A stretch of 64,000 bases of DNA, from assembly GCA_024998815.1 (NCBI GenBank), contig JACEUQ010000001.1:62001-126000 (forward strand), read 5' to 3'. The position numbers were made by a program, and so were the translations under genes. Numbering within the stretch: position 1 is the stretch's first letter; each line of letters begins with the position of its first letter. This document shows, one piece after another, positions 45,273 to 54,252 of this stretch. Source of the DNA: Opitutus sp. GTDB lineage: Bacteria; Verrucomicrobiota; Verrucomicrobiia; Opitutales; Opitutaceae. Under the pieces are notes generated by a model that was not told the DNA's origin, searched no databases, and saw only the letters and a program-made list of their open reading frames with translations.

Positions 45273-45659
45273 TTAATGGGCGTGGGCGCTGTGGGCGTCG
45301 GCCTTTGGAGCGGCGGGCGTGGGGGCGGGGGCCGTGGCGGAGGAGTCGAGTTTGGCGAGGTATTTGGCGGGATCTTTGAGGAATTTCTTCAGGCAGCTTT
45401 TGCAGCAGAGACGCACCTCGCGGTCGGGTTTGCCGGCCTCCTTGTGGATATGGATGAAGGATTCGCCCATCGAGCCGAGGGCTTCGCCGGAAACCACGCA
45501 GGTGGAGAGCGGGTAGGCGGTGGCCTGGGTGGCGGTCGATGTGGAAGGTTCGGAAAGGGGGGAGGCGCAGCAGGTCGAGGCGGCCTGAGCGGAAAGTGCG
45601 CCGAAGCATACGAGTGCGGTGGCGACGAGGGAGGAGCGGAGGAGGATTGATTTTTGCAT
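45273..45659 (-). CDS. Small periplasmic cysteine-rich protein, first gene of cus operon
   Basis: 128 residues from ATG 45659 (MQKSILLRSSLVATALVCFGALSAQAAST: signal peptide with AQA cleavage site). The mature part has STCCAS, CVVSGEALGSMGESFIHIHKEAG, VRLCCKSCLKKFLKDPAKYLAKLD and a His-rich tail (ADAHSAHAH). The C-V-V-S-G-E...C-C-K-S-C-x3-F arrangement is YHS/TRASH-like. A soft-metal chaperone role is likely. The promoter for the operon should lie in 45660-45775, but no CueR/CopY-type operator could be identified. Confidence 0.75.
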   Translation of the reverse strand: MQKSILLRSSLVATALVCFGALSAQAASTCCASPLSEPSTSTATQATAYPLSTCVVSGEALGSMGESFIHIHKEAGKPDREVRLCCKSCLKKFLKDPAKYLAKLDSSATAPAPTPAAPKADAHSAHAH

Positions 45660-45775
45660 GGCAGGAGAAAGCTTCACCTTGTTTTACGCCGTTGGCGCGT
45701 AAATCCCTCGGATTTCGAGGGTTTATTTTTGAGGCCGAACGCGTGATGGGGTTGGGCGAGACTTGGAATCGGCAG

Positions 45776-45912
45776 TTAGATGTAGGGCACGCCGTCTTTC
45801 AGATTGGGACCGAGCAGGCCGTGCCAGTGCACGGAGGATTCTTCTTTCGCGAGGCGGTTGTTGACCTGGATGCGGGCGACCTCGCCTTCGCGAAAGCGCA
45901 AGGTGTGATGCT
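45776..45912 (-). pseudogene. Multicopper oxidase (CopA-like) N-terminal remnant
   Basis: On the minus strand the frame reads HHTLRFREGEVARIQVNNRL, AKEESSVHWHGLLGPNLKDGVPYI, then TAA. V-H-W-H-G-L-L is the first copper-binding motif of multicopper oxidases (CopA/CueO). Only about 45 codons remain; no signal peptide and no later domains are present. The 45913-46203 interval beyond it holds only short frames on either strand and no recognisable gene. It suggests that a copper-oxidase gene once adjoined the efflux operon. Confidence 0.7.
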
Positions 45913-46203
45913 TGCTTACTGGTTAAATTCTTCGTGCGAGGCCTTTCCAGAGGGTGCTCCTCACCGACTGGCTCCACGGCAAGCGTTTCCGTAAGAACAT
46001 CGCCCGCTCGCTCCGAAACCCCTCGCCGCGCCTCAGGCCCTGGAAATGTAGCAGTTCAAAACCCCGCTGCTCCCAAAATTCGGGTTATGCCCCATGCGCT
46101 TTTCGCTGCTTTCGGGTTATTGTGGCATCCTAGCGTTTCCCGCTGGTTTGAGCCGCCCACCCCGCTGAGTTAAAAATCGACGCGCGCTCCGACGGGTGGG
46201 GGC

Positions 46204-46890
46204 ATGTTGTTGCTCGTGGGTTTGTTCAGCCTCTCAGTAATCAACTCAATCAAGCCCGTCATGACTGCATCCGACGCCGCTGTTGTTTTGTTCATCTTCT
46301 CCGTCGCCACCGTGAGTGCCGATAAACAGGGCGTGAATTCTGCGGCTGTGCAGCACACGGTTTTGGCGGTGCATTCGGGCAATCAGCGCGTGGACGCCGT
46401 CTTGGTGGCGTTGGCCGGGGTTAGTCTCAGTCTGGGCACGCCCGTCAAAACTCAGATTGAACGATTGGCCGCTGCGATGGATCAAATCGAATCGCTGGCC
46501 GCTGAAGTCCGTGAGCGTTCCAGTGTGATGCAATCGCAGGGGGATGGTTATTTTTTTCGGTGGGAGCAGGAGTTGGCTCAACTGCATGACGAGTCCAGCA
46601 GAGCCCGGGGTTTTAAGCGTAAGCAGGTGGTTCAGGCTCAATTCCTGAAATTGCGGGCAGGCTACATGCGGGTTAACTCCGGTTTAACCCAGTTCCTGGC
46701 CGACCTTCGGGTTGTTCGCGCCTTGTTAGACCATGACCTTACCCCGTCAGCGGTTTTGGAGATCAAAAGCGTAAGCGAAAAAGTGACGGTAAGTGCCCCT
46801 TCATTGCACGAATCCTTGGCGAAACTGGATGAGGATTTTAAGTCGCTCGGCAAAGAGCTCACGTTTGTCGGCCAACCGAGAAGTCAGTAG
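46204..46890 (+). CDS. DUF2959-like protein
   Basis: 228 residues from ATG 46204; ATG 46261 is an alternative. A hydrophobic N-terminal stretch is followed by an all-helical protein with RIEQ/QIESLAAEVRERSSVMQ, GYFFRWEQELAQLHDESSR, and LRAGYMRVNSGLTQFLADLRVVRALLDHDLTPSAVLEIKSVSEKV. The order matches the DUF2959 family (small, probably exported, coiled-coil proteins) whose function is not known. It stands alone. Confidence 0.7.
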   Translation: MLLLVGLFSLSVINSIKPVMTASDAAVVLFIFSVATVSADKQGVNSAAVQHTVLAVHSGNQRVDAVLVALAGVSLSLGTPVKTQIERLAAAMDQIESLAAEVRERSSVMQSQGDGYFFRWEQELAQLHDESSRARGFKRKQVVQAQFLKLRAGYMRVNSGLTQFLADLRVVRALLDHDLTPSAVLEIKSVSEKVTVSAPSLHESLAKLDEDFKSLGKELTFVGQPRSQ

Positions 46891-47042
46891 CGGACGCCGG
46901 GAGGAAGGTCGGATAATCTCTCTTCGCGATCCGTTCAGGCGGGGCGGAATTCAGTCGGTTCGCTGGAGGCGCGGGGCTTTGGCTTAAAATCCCTGCGCTC
47001 ACGCGCAAGGCCACCCGGAGCGTTTGCGCGCGTTCCTGGCGG

Positions 47043-47846
47043 CTACAGGGACGAACTCACCAAATCGGATTCGCTGCTGTCTTCGGCGGGCTGAGGGAAC
47101 TTGCGGAGGAAATCGACGTAGTTAATCAGCTCAAAGCGGCCGTCGTGGTGCTCGACGACGGCGGTCAGCGACTCAACCCAGTCGCCGCTGTTGAGGTAGT
47201 GAATCTCGCCGAGCATCTTGTCGGCAGCCGTGTGGATGTGGCCGCACATGACTCCGGTGCAGCCGCGCGCCTTGGCGAGCTCGGCAATGTGTTCCTCAAA
47301 ATTCGATACGTGGTTCACCGCGGATTTTACCCGGGCTTTGATCGCTTTGCTCAGCGACCAATATTCGAGCCCGCGCCAGGCACGCCAGGCGTTGTAGGCG
47401 CGGTTGATTTTCAACAGCGCGCGGTAACCCCAGTCGCCTAGGTGCGCGAGCCAGACGAAGTTTTTGGTGATGGTATCAAACACGTCGCCGTGCAGCACGA
47501 GGTAGCGCCCGCGCAGACCTTCGTGAATGTACTCCTCGACGATGTTCAGGTTTTCAAAATCAAGCGGCAGAAACTGCGAAAGGATGTCGTCGTGGTTGCC
47601 GCGCAGGTAAATGACCTGAGTGTCCTTCTTCTCGATTTTCTTCAGCACGATGCGTATAAACCGAGTGTGGCTTTTAGCCCAACTGCCGCCGCGCTGCAGC
47701 TGCCAGCCGTCGATGATATCTCCGTTGAGAATCAGCTTTTCGCAGCTCACGTGCCGCAGGAAGTGATTCACCTCGGAGGCTTTACTTTCAACGGTACCGA
47801 GGTGGACGTCGGAGAGGATAACGGTACGAACACTGAGTTTTTTCAT
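47043..47846 (-). CDS. LpxH-like metallophosphoesterase (UDP-2,3-diacylglucosamine hydrolase family)
   Basis: 267 residues from ATG 47846 (MKKLSVRTVILSDVHLG). Calcineurin-like metal ligands are SDVHLG, NGDIIDGW, YLRGNHDD, LHGDVFD and CGHIHTA, in the right order. The family includes LpxH/YbbF and many uncharacterised phosphoesterases; this one carries VMCGHIHTAADK and LNSGDWVES, which place it with the wider UDP-2,3-diacylglucosamine-type group. As the last gene of a four-gene lipid operon (4-bp overlap with the kinase) it may remove phosphate from a lipid intermediate. Confidence 0.85.
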   Translation of the reverse strand: MKKLSVRTVILSDVHLGTVESKASEVNHFLRHVSCEKLILNGDIIDGWQLQRGGSWAKSHTRFIRIVLKKIEKKDTQVIYLRGNHDDILSQFLPLDFENLNIVEEYIHEGLRGRYLVLHGDVFDTITKNFVWLAHLGDWGYRALLKINRAYNAWRAWRGLEYWSLSKAIKARVKSAVNHVSNFEEHIAELAKARGCTGVMCGHIHTAADKMLGEIHYLNSGDWVESLTAVVEHHDGRFELINYVDFLRKFPQPAEDSSESDLVSSSL

Positions 47847-48787
47847 GACGGTTGCGGGGCGAAGGCGGCGGACGGATTTTGCGTGAGCAACGCGATGGCG
47901 CGTGAGTTGGTGGGGACGACGATGCGAAGGCTTTGCGGGTGCACGCAAACCTCGATGAGGGCTGCGGCTTCGTGCGTTTCGCCATCGGTGTGGACGATGC
48001 CAGGGGCGGGGCGCTCGATGATGAAGCGAGACCCGCGTAGCCGGAGGATCGACGGACTTTGGTCGATGTTGCCGAGGAAGAGCCGCGAGCCGAGGACTGC
48101 GGCAGAGAGGTGGTTAACCGGACGAATGGCTATGAGGTCGAGCTGGCCGTCGTCCACGCGGGCACCGGGAGCAATGAAGGCGCGGTTGCCGTATTGGTCG
48201 GAGTTGGCGATGGCGATGAGCAGGATGTCGAGGGTTTCGCTGCGCTCGCCGACGGTTATCTTGCAGCGCTCGCTGCGGCGCTGGTTAAACGCCGCGAAGG
48301 CCGTGCTGGCGTAGGCGGGAAGGCCGCGCGTGGTGAGGTGATTGAAACGCTGGCTCACATCGGCATCGAGGCCCAGCCCCATGGCGTTAAAGAATGGGCG
48401 TCCGTTGACCGAGCCGGTATCGATGGCGGCGATGCGTCCGCTACTGGCAGTGACGAGTTCCAGAGCGGCAAGCGGGGCGAGGGGAATACCGAGGTGGAGC
48501 GCCAGGCCGTTGCCCGATCCGCAGGGCACCAGCGCGAGCGCCGCTGGGGTGTGAATCAGCGCTTGGGCAACCTCGTTGAGGGTGCCATCACCGCCGATGG
48601 CGACGACGAGCTGGCAACCGGACTGCACTCCGGCGCGCGCCAGTTCCACGGCGTGGCCCGGGCCGTCGGTGACGTGGAGCTCGGCGTCGAGGCTGCGTTC
48701 GCGGATGAAATCGCGAAGCATCGGCACTAAGCGGACGGTGCGTGAGTTGCGCCCGGAAACGGGATTGAGAATGAAGCGGATCTTCAT
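47843..48787 (-). CDS. Diacylglycerol/lipid kinase family protein
   Basis: 314 residues with the diacylglycerol-kinase catalytic fold: FILNPVSGRNSRT at the N-terminus, VAIGGDGTLNEVAQALI (GGDGT nucleotide loop), PCGSGNGLALHLGIPL, then a C-terminal beta-sandwich. Members phosphorylate diacylglycerol or sphingoid lipids. The gene overlaps both neighbours (4 bp with the phosphoesterase, 4 bp with the GT28-type gene), so one transcript with coupled translation is likely. Confidence 0.9.
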   Translation of the reverse strand: MKIRFILNPVSGRNSRTVRLVPMLRDFIRERSLDAELHVTDGPGHAVELARAGVQSGCQLVVAIGGDGTLNEVAQALIHTPAALALVPCGSGNGLALHLGIPLAPLAALELVTASSGRIAAIDTGSVNGRPFFNAMGLGLDADVSQRFNHLTTRGLPAYASTAFAAFNQRRSERCKITVGERSETLDILLIAIANSDQYGNRAFIAPGARVDDGQLDLIAIRPVNHLSAAVLGSRLFLGNIDQSPSILRLRGSRFIIERPAPGIVHTDGETHEAAALIEVCVHPQSLRIVVPTNSRAIALLTQNPSAAFAPQPS

Positions 48788-49977
48788 TTAAGGGCGGGAC
48801 CGGTCGGGCGCATCGTCAAAGGGCCGGTTTGGGCTGGGCGGCCGGCGGGTGCGGTGGTGACGCGGGTGTTGGCGGCGTCGATGAGGTGTTGCGCGATGAC
48901 CTTGGCGGCGTCGTTGCGGACAATGGGGGCGAGGGCGTTGCGCCACTGCTGCCAAACGGCTCCGTGGTTGGCGAAGGCGGTGCGCAGGGACTGCATGACC
49001 GCAGTTGGGGTGGTGGCGAGGGCTCCGGCCCCGGTGCGCCGCAACAACTCATAGTTGCCCTCCTCTTGGCCGGGCACGATCTGGTTTACGATCATGGGAC
49101 AACGCGCCGCGATGGCCTCCTGCGTGGTGGCGCCACCGGCTTTGCTGATCACCACATGGTGCGTCATGAGCAACTCGGGGATTTTGTCGGTCCAGCCCAA
49201 GCAGTGCACGGGCAGGGCTCGGCCCTTGGCGAGGTTTTCCAGTTCGCAGCGCAGGGCTTCGTTGCGGCCCACTGCGATCGTAATTTCCCAGGCGGTTTCC
49301 GCGATCAGCAGGCGCGCGGTTTCCGCAGCGTTGTTGGTGCCGGAATTGATGATGTAGAGAACACGCGGGGCCGCGCCGGGTACGCTGAGATCGGGTGGGG
49401 CGAGGCGAGAGGCGTTGGCGCCAAAGAAGGACGGTACGGGGAAACCGGTGACGTGCAGGCGCTCGATTGCAACGCCACCTATGCGCATCACGTCGGCCGA
49501 GTCGGTGTTGGGGACAAACCAGCCGTCGGCACCGGCGCGCCACCACAGGGAATTAATGCTGATGGAATCGGTGACGATGTTGAAGTGGGGCGGGAGGGTG
49601 TGGCCTTCGGCGCTGAGGCGTTCGATGATGAAGGCATAAACCGGATACGTGCTGCAAATCACCGCTGGTTTTTCCTCGGCGATGATCTGGGCGAACAGGC
49701 GGCGTTCCTTACCGAGCAACCAGAGGCAGCGCGGCACGATATTGGAGCGGTCGATCCACGCGTAGAGGCTGCTCCAGAGGCGCGGGGCACCGTTGATCGT
49801 GGCCAGGTAGGCGCGGCGGCTGATCTGGTTAAAACGGGGGTGAGTTAACGCAAACAGGTCGACGACTTTCGCCGTGCCAGGGCCGTGGTTTTCTTCGCAA
49901 GCGGCGGCGAGTGCGCGGGCGGCGGCGTTGTGGCCTTCGCCATAACCAGCAGTAAAAATAAGGATGCGCGTGGGCAT
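48784..49977 (-). CDS. MGDG-synthase-like diacylglycerol glycosyltransferase (GT28)
   Basis: 397 residues: TRILIFTAGYGEGHNAAARAL at the N-terminus (acceptor-side domain of MGDG synthases/UgtP), a middle with VICSTYPVYAFIIERL, FNIVTDSISINSLWWRAGADGWFVPN, then a C-terminal GT-B nucleotide-sugar domain with VVISKAGGATTQEAIAARCPMIVNQIVPGQEEGNYELL. These features match the family that transfers galactose or glucose to diacylglycerol. It lies directly after the GT4 gene with no gap. The sugar donor cannot be told from sequence. Confidence 0.88.
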   Translation of the reverse strand: MPTRILIFTAGYGEGHNAAARALAAACEENHGPGTAKVVDLFALTHPRFNQISRRAYLATINGAPRLWSSLYAWIDRSNIVPRCLWLLGKERRLFAQIIAEEKPAVICSTYPVYAFIIERLSAEGHTLPPHFNIVTDSISINSLWWRAGADGWFVPNTDSADVMRIGGVAIERLHVTGFPVPSFFGANASRLAPPDLSVPGAAPRVLYIINSGTNNAAETARLLIAETAWEITIAVGRNEALRCELENLAKGRALPVHCLGWTDKIPELLMTHHVVISKAGGATTQEAIAARCPMIVNQIVPGQEEGNYELLRRTGAGALATTPTAVMQSLRTAFANHGAVWQQWRNALAPIVRNDAAKVIAQHLIDAANTRVTTAPAGRPAQTGPLTMRPTGPALK

Positions 49978-51150
49978 TTAAAGTGAGGCGAGTTGGTGTT
50001 GGCGGGCAGCGGTATCGCTGTTTTCGCCAACAATAGAGGCCAAGTCTTGTTCGAAGCGAACAATGACCTTCGACCAGGATTGGGGTTCGACGGTGGTGCG
50101 GGCGGCGCGGCGAAGTTTTTCCCGCAGTGCGCAGTCGGTAGCCAAGCGCACGCCGGCTTGGATCAGAGCTTCGGGCTGGTCACAGGGGACACTCAGGCCG
50201 TTTTCGCCGTCGCGGATAAACTTAAAGGCGGCCGCGTAGTTAAAGCCGGCAACCGCCAGGCTGCTGGCCATCGCTTCGGTGAGCACGTTGCCAAACGTCT
50301 CGGAGAGGCTCGCGTGGATGTAGATGTCGGCGGAGGCGTAATAGCGGCCGATCTCCTCGCGTGAGAAAAATCCGGTGAAAATGCACTCCGGGTGTTCGCG
50401 CATGAGTCGTTCTTTGAGCGGGCCCTCGCCGGCGAGTACGAAGCGGCATTTAGGATTTGCGGCGCGCATCGCATCAAAGGTGCGAAACACCAGGTCGTAG
50501 TTTTTCTCGGCGGCCATGCGTCCCACGTGCAGGACAACGGGCGTGTCCGCTGCGGCGTTCCAGCTGGCGCGCAGATCGTCCGAGCGGCGCGAGGGGCTGA
50601 ATTGGCGGGTATCGACGCCGCGCGACAGGACGGCCAAATCGCGGAAGCCGACGGCGGCGAGTTCCTCGCACAGTTCAGGCGTGGGCACGAAGGTGCGGCG
50701 CGTGCGGTTGTGCACGTGGCGCAACCAGGAAAGCGTGATCTGGTGAAAGGCCCCGTAGCCGTAGGAGCTCGTGTACTTGTGGAAATTGGTGTGGAAGCTG
50801 GAGCTCACGGGCACGCCGAGGGCGCGAGCGGCGGTGACGGCGGTGGCCCCCAGCGGTCCCTCAGTCACAACATGAACGAGGTCGGGTGGTTCGGCGCGCC
50901 AGAGGCGCTTTAGTGTGCGGCCGGCAGGCAGTCCGAGTCGCAGCAGCGGATAACCGGGAATGGGCATCCCGGGTAAGTTAACCACACGGTATGCCGGGGT
51001 TGCGTCTGCTGTGGGGGGATCATCCCGCCGAGGCCGGTAAACGGTAACATCATGCCCTCGTTCCGCGAGTTCTCGGGCGATGACGCCGAAGGTCATGGCC
51101 ACTCCGTTTACTTCTGGCGGGAACGTTTCAGTGACGATGGCAAGTTTCAC
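49978..51150 (-). CDS. GT4-family glycosyltransferase
   Basis: About 390 residues from GTG 51150 (VKLAIVTETFPPEVNGVAMT); an upstream GTG at 51219 would add 23 unlike residues. GT-B fold with HVVTEGPLGATAVTAARALGVPVSSSFHTNF, VVLHVGRMAAEKNYDLVF, FVLAGEGPLKERL and the donor-binding FTGFFSREEIGRYYASADIYIHASLSETFGNVLTEAMAS. It resembles glycosyltransferases of the MgtA/DgdA type that extend glycosyldiacylglycerols. It is first in the four-gene operon. Confidence 0.85.
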   Translation of the reverse strand: MKLAIVTETFPPEVNGVAMTFGVIARELAERGHDVTVYRPRRDDPPTADATPAYRVVNLPGMPIPGYPLLRLGLPAGRTLKRLWRAEPPDLVHVVTEGPLGATAVTAARALGVPVSSSFHTNFHKYTSSYGYGAFHQITLSWLRHVHNRTRRTFVPTPELCEELAAVGFRDLAVLSRGVDTRQFSPSRRSDDLRASWNAAADTPVVLHVGRMAAEKNYDLVFRTFDAMRAANPKCRFVLAGEGPLKERLMREHPECIFTGFFSREEIGRYYASADIYIHASLSETFGNVLTEAMASSLAVAGFNYAAAFKFIRDGENGLSVPCDQPEALIQAGVRLATDCALREKLRRAARTTVEPQSWSKVIVRFEQDLASIVGENSDTAARQHQLASL

Positions 51151-51408
51151 GTTGGTGGGGGGAGAACGTAACGGAGCGTTTGAAATAGATCGTGGAAAAG
51201 TCTTGGACTGAGACGTCACCGTACAGCTGCTGTGTTACGATTGCGTGGCGATCAGGTTACGATTGAGTGATTGCGTCGCCGTCGGTCGATCGGGGCAGTG
51301 GGGGGGGGCAGCGGAGTATGAAGCGCTGGCTGAGTGAATTACTGGCATTGGCTTTACGTTTTTAGTGGTTGTGTTCGTTTGGCTGTAAATGCGCGCACCC
51401 TCCGCTCA

Positions 51409-52755
51409 ATGATCCCCGTTCCCCATACCCTTGCGGCGTTGCGCTCAGGTCAGCTCGCCGGGATAACCCGGCTCGATCTGGCCTGCGGGCTTGCGGAATT
51501 CCCGCGGGAAATCTTCGACCTCGCCGATTCCCTTGAGGTCTTGAACCTCTCCGGCAACGCGTTGTCGTCCCTGCCGGATGATTTGGCCCGGCTGGGTAAG
51601 GTGCGCGTGCTGTTCTGCTCCGAGAATCGGTTTACCCACCTGCCCGAGGTGCTGTCTTCGTGCGCGAACCTTGAGATGGTGGGGTTTAAATCGAATGCGA
51701 TCCGTACGGTTTCCGCCGCCGCGCTCGCCCCCGTTTTACGCTGGTTGATCCTCACGGATAATCAGATCGCGGAGCTTCCCGCTTCAATTGGCAGCTGTAC
51801 CCGGCTGCAAAAACTCATGCTCGCCGGCAATCGGCTCGCGAGTTTGCCCGAAGCCATGGCGGGGTGCGTGGGGCTGGAGTTGCTGCGGCTTTCGGCGAAC
51901 CGCTTCGAAGCGCTGCCGGACTGGCTGCTGCAATTGCCCCGGCTGACCTGGTTGGCCTTTGGCGGAAATCCCTTTTCGTCGGCACCGCGCGGATACAGTT
52001 CGCCCGTGGCCCGCGTGCGCTGGGCGGATATCGAGTTGGGCGCGAAGCTCGGAGAAGGCGCCTCGGGGGTGATTCACCAGGGCAACTGGCGGCCGTCGCC
52101 CCCTTTGGCCGGGCGGAGTGTGGCGGTTAAATTATTTAAAGGGGCGGTGACCAGCGACGGCTTTCCCTCCGATGAAATGGCGGCCTGCTTAGCCGCGGGT
52201 AATCACCCGAACTTGATCGGTGTGGTCGGGGAAATCACGGGGCATCCCGCCGGCACGGGCGGCTTGGTGATGCCGTGGATCGACCCTGAGTTTTGCAATT
52301 TGGCTGGGCCGCCCAATCTGGCGACGTGCACGCGCGATATTTACCCCGACGGACAGCGGTTCCCCCTGCCGCTCACGCTGGGGCTGGTGGCGGGTTTGGC
52401 GCGTGCCGCCGAACACCTGCACGCACGCGGGATTCTGCACGGGGATTTTTATGCGCACAACGTGCTCTATCATCCCACCGGCGCGTGTTACTTGGGGGAC
52501 TTTGGGGCGGCGTCTTTTTATCGGCCGCAGCAGCACGGTGCGGGTGCGGTTAAAGCGGCAAACGCGTTTGAGGCGGTGGAGGTGCGCGCCTTCGGCTGCT
52601 TGATGGGCGAATTGCTTGAGCGCTGCGTGACCGAGGCCGGCGACCGCTGCTTTGAGTCGTTAACGGCGCTGCATGCGCGGTGCGTGGCGCCGGAGGTGGC
52701 GACACGGCCGACCTTCGCGGAAATCACCCAAGCGCTCGAAGCGTTGGATGATTGA
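51409..52755 (+). CDS. Leucine-rich-repeat protein kinase
   Basis: 448 residues from ATG 51409. Residues about 10-190 hold about seven leucine-rich repeats (for example LEVLNLSGNALSSLPDDL, LRWLILTDNQIAELPASI, LQKLMLAGNRLASLPEAM). A eukaryotic-like protein kinase domain follows: glycine loop KLGEGASGVIHQG, VAVKLF with Lys241, HGDFYAHN with catalytic Asp346 (HGD in place of HRD), DFG at 364-366. The HGD form is common in non-RD-type small kinases. No transmembrane segment is seen, so it is cytoplasmic. Substrate unknown. Confidence 0.88.
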   Translation: MIPVPHTLAALRSGQLAGITRLDLACGLAEFPREIFDLADSLEVLNLSGNALSSLPDDLARLGKVRVLFCSENRFTHLPEVLSSCANLEMVGFKSNAIRTVSAAALAPVLRWLILTDNQIAELPASIGSCTRLQKLMLAGNRLASLPEAMAGCVGLELLRLSANRFEALPDWLLQLPRLTWLAFGGNPFSSAPRGYSSPVARVRWADIELGAKLGEGASGVIHQGNWRPSPPLAGRSVAVKLFKGAVTSDGFPSDEMAACLAAGNHPNLIGVVGEITGHPAGTGGLVMPWIDPEFCNLAGPPNLATCTRDIYPDGQRFPLPLTLGLVAGLARAAEHLHARGILHGDFYAHNVLYHPTGACYLGDFGAASFYRPQQHGAGAVKAANAFEAVEVRAFGCLMGELLERCVTEAGDRCFESLTALHARCVAPEVATRPTFAEITQALEALDD

Positions 52756-52767
52756 GCCGCCGGTTTA

Positions 52768-54225
52768 TTAACCCTCGGCGAGCAGGCGGCGGAGTGTTTC
52801 GTCGACCAACTTGGGGTTAGCTTTGCCCTTGGACGCTTTCATCACCGAGCCCTTAAACGCGTTGATCGCGCTGTCCTTGCCGCCTTTGAATTCGGCGACG
52901 GCTTTGGCGTCGGCCGCAAGTGCGGCGCGGCACCACGTTTCCAGTTCGGCGGTGTCGGTGGGTGCGGCCGCGAGGCCTTTGCGGGCCACGATGGCCGCAG
53001 GCATTTCACCGCTGGCCGCCATGTCGATGAATACCTCTTTGGCGGCGTTGTTGAGCAGCGTGCCGGCGTCGATGAGTTTAACCAATTCGGCGATGTGGGC
53101 CGGACTGATTTTGGAATCAGCCAACTCAAGTTTGGCGGCGCCGAGTTCGCGTTGGAGGTCGTTGACGACCCAGTTACCCACAGCCTGGGCCTTGGGGGCA
53201 CCGGCGAGTTGCACGGCCTCTTCAAAAAACGCGGCGAGGGCGTGGTCCCAGACCAGTGCGGAGGTGAGCGTGTAGGGCAGTTGGTAGGCGGTTTGAAAAC
53301 GGGTTTGTTTTACGAAGGGCTGTTCAGGGCACTCGGCGAGCAGGCGGGCTTTCCACGCCGCGTCCACCTTGACCGGCATGAGGTCGGGGTCGGGGAAATA
53401 GCGGTAGTCGTGCGCGTTTTCCTTGTTGCGCAGCGATTTTGAGGTGCCGGCTTGGCCGTCGAAGTCGCGGGTCTCCTGAACGATCACGCCACCGCTTTCG
53501 ACCACGGCGATCTGGCGTTTGATTTCGTGGGCGATGCCGTCGCGCACGTAGGAGATGGAGTTGAGGTTTTTTAACTCAACCTTGGTGCCGAGTTCCTTTT
53601 GGCCGACGGGGCGAATGGAGATGTTGGCGTCGCAGCGCATCTGGCCCTTTTCCATGTCACAGTCGGAGATGCCGCCGTAAACGATGGTGGCGCGCAGCGA
53701 GGTGAGGAAGGCGTAGGCTTCGTCGGCGCTTTTGATCACGGGCTCGGTGACGAGCTCCATGAGCGGGGTGCCGGCGCGGTTGTAGTCGACGAGAGAGTCG
53801 AAGGCCTCGTGGTTGAGTTTGCCGACGTCTTCTTCGAGGTGGATGCGGGTGAGGGCGATGGTTTTGTGTTCGCCCTGAATGTTGCGCGACGGGCCGGGGA
53901 GTTCGATTTCAACGGTGCCGTTGAGGCAGATCGGCTGGGCGGCCTGGGTGATCTGGTAGTTTTTGGGCGAGTCGGGGTAAAAGTAGTTTTTGCGGTCCCA
54001 TTTGCACAGGGGTGCGATGTCGCAGCCGAGCATCAGGCCGGTTTTGATGATGGCATCGAGGGCGGCCTTGTTCATCACCGGGAGCACGCCGGGCAGAGCG
54101 AGCACCACGGGATCAGTGAGCGTGTTCGGCGGCTGACCGTAGCCTGCGGCGACGCGGGTGAACATCTTGGAACGGGTCTTGATTTGGACGTGAACCTCAA
54201 GACCGATGACTGCTTCGTATTTCAT
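52768..54225 (-). CDS. gatB: Asp-tRNA(Asn)/Glu-tRNA(Gln) amidotransferase subunit B
   Basis: 485 residues: YEAVIGLEVHVQIKTRSKMF, the PVVLALPGVLPVMNKAALDAIIK and DRKNYFYPDSPKNYQITQ segments, VELKNLNSISYVRDGIAHEIKRQ, and a C-terminal YqeY-like helical domain ending GKANPKLVDETLRRLL. It is the kinase/tRNA-binding subunit that activates Glu-tRNA(Gln) or Asp-tRNA(Asn). It is separated from gatA by the GxxExxY element, and gatC lies 4 kb further on, so the three genes are not contiguous. Confidence 0.97.
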   Translation of the reverse strand: MKYEAVIGLEVHVQIKTRSKMFTRVAAGYGQPPNTLTDPVVLALPGVLPVMNKAALDAIIKTGLMLGCDIAPLCKWDRKNYFYPDSPKNYQITQAAQPICLNGTVEIELPGPSRNIQGEHKTIALTRIHLEEDVGKLNHEAFDSLVDYNRAGTPLMELVTEPVIKSADEAYAFLTSLRATIVYGGISDCDMEKGQMRCDANISIRPVGQKELGTKVELKNLNSISYVRDGIAHEIKRQIAVVESGGVIVQETRDFDGQAGTSKSLRNKENAHDYRYFPDPDLMPVKVDAAWKARLLAECPEQPFVKQTRFQTAYQLPYTLTSALVWDHALAAFFEEAVQLAGAPKAQAVGNWVVNDLQRELGAAKLELADSKISPAHIAELVKLIDAGTLLNNAAKEVFIDMAASGEMPAAIVARKGLAAAPTDTAELETWCRAALAADAKAVAEFKGGKDSAINAFKGSVMKASKGKANPKLVDETLRRLLAEG

Positions 54226-54252
54226 GAAAGGGGGGGGGCGGATGCGGAATTA

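Noticed and set aside
45913-46203. Possible gene fragment on the plus strand (LLTDWLHGKRFRKNIARSLRN)
   Set aside because: Protein-like for about 20 residues but no family was recognised and the frame has no start; not enough to call.
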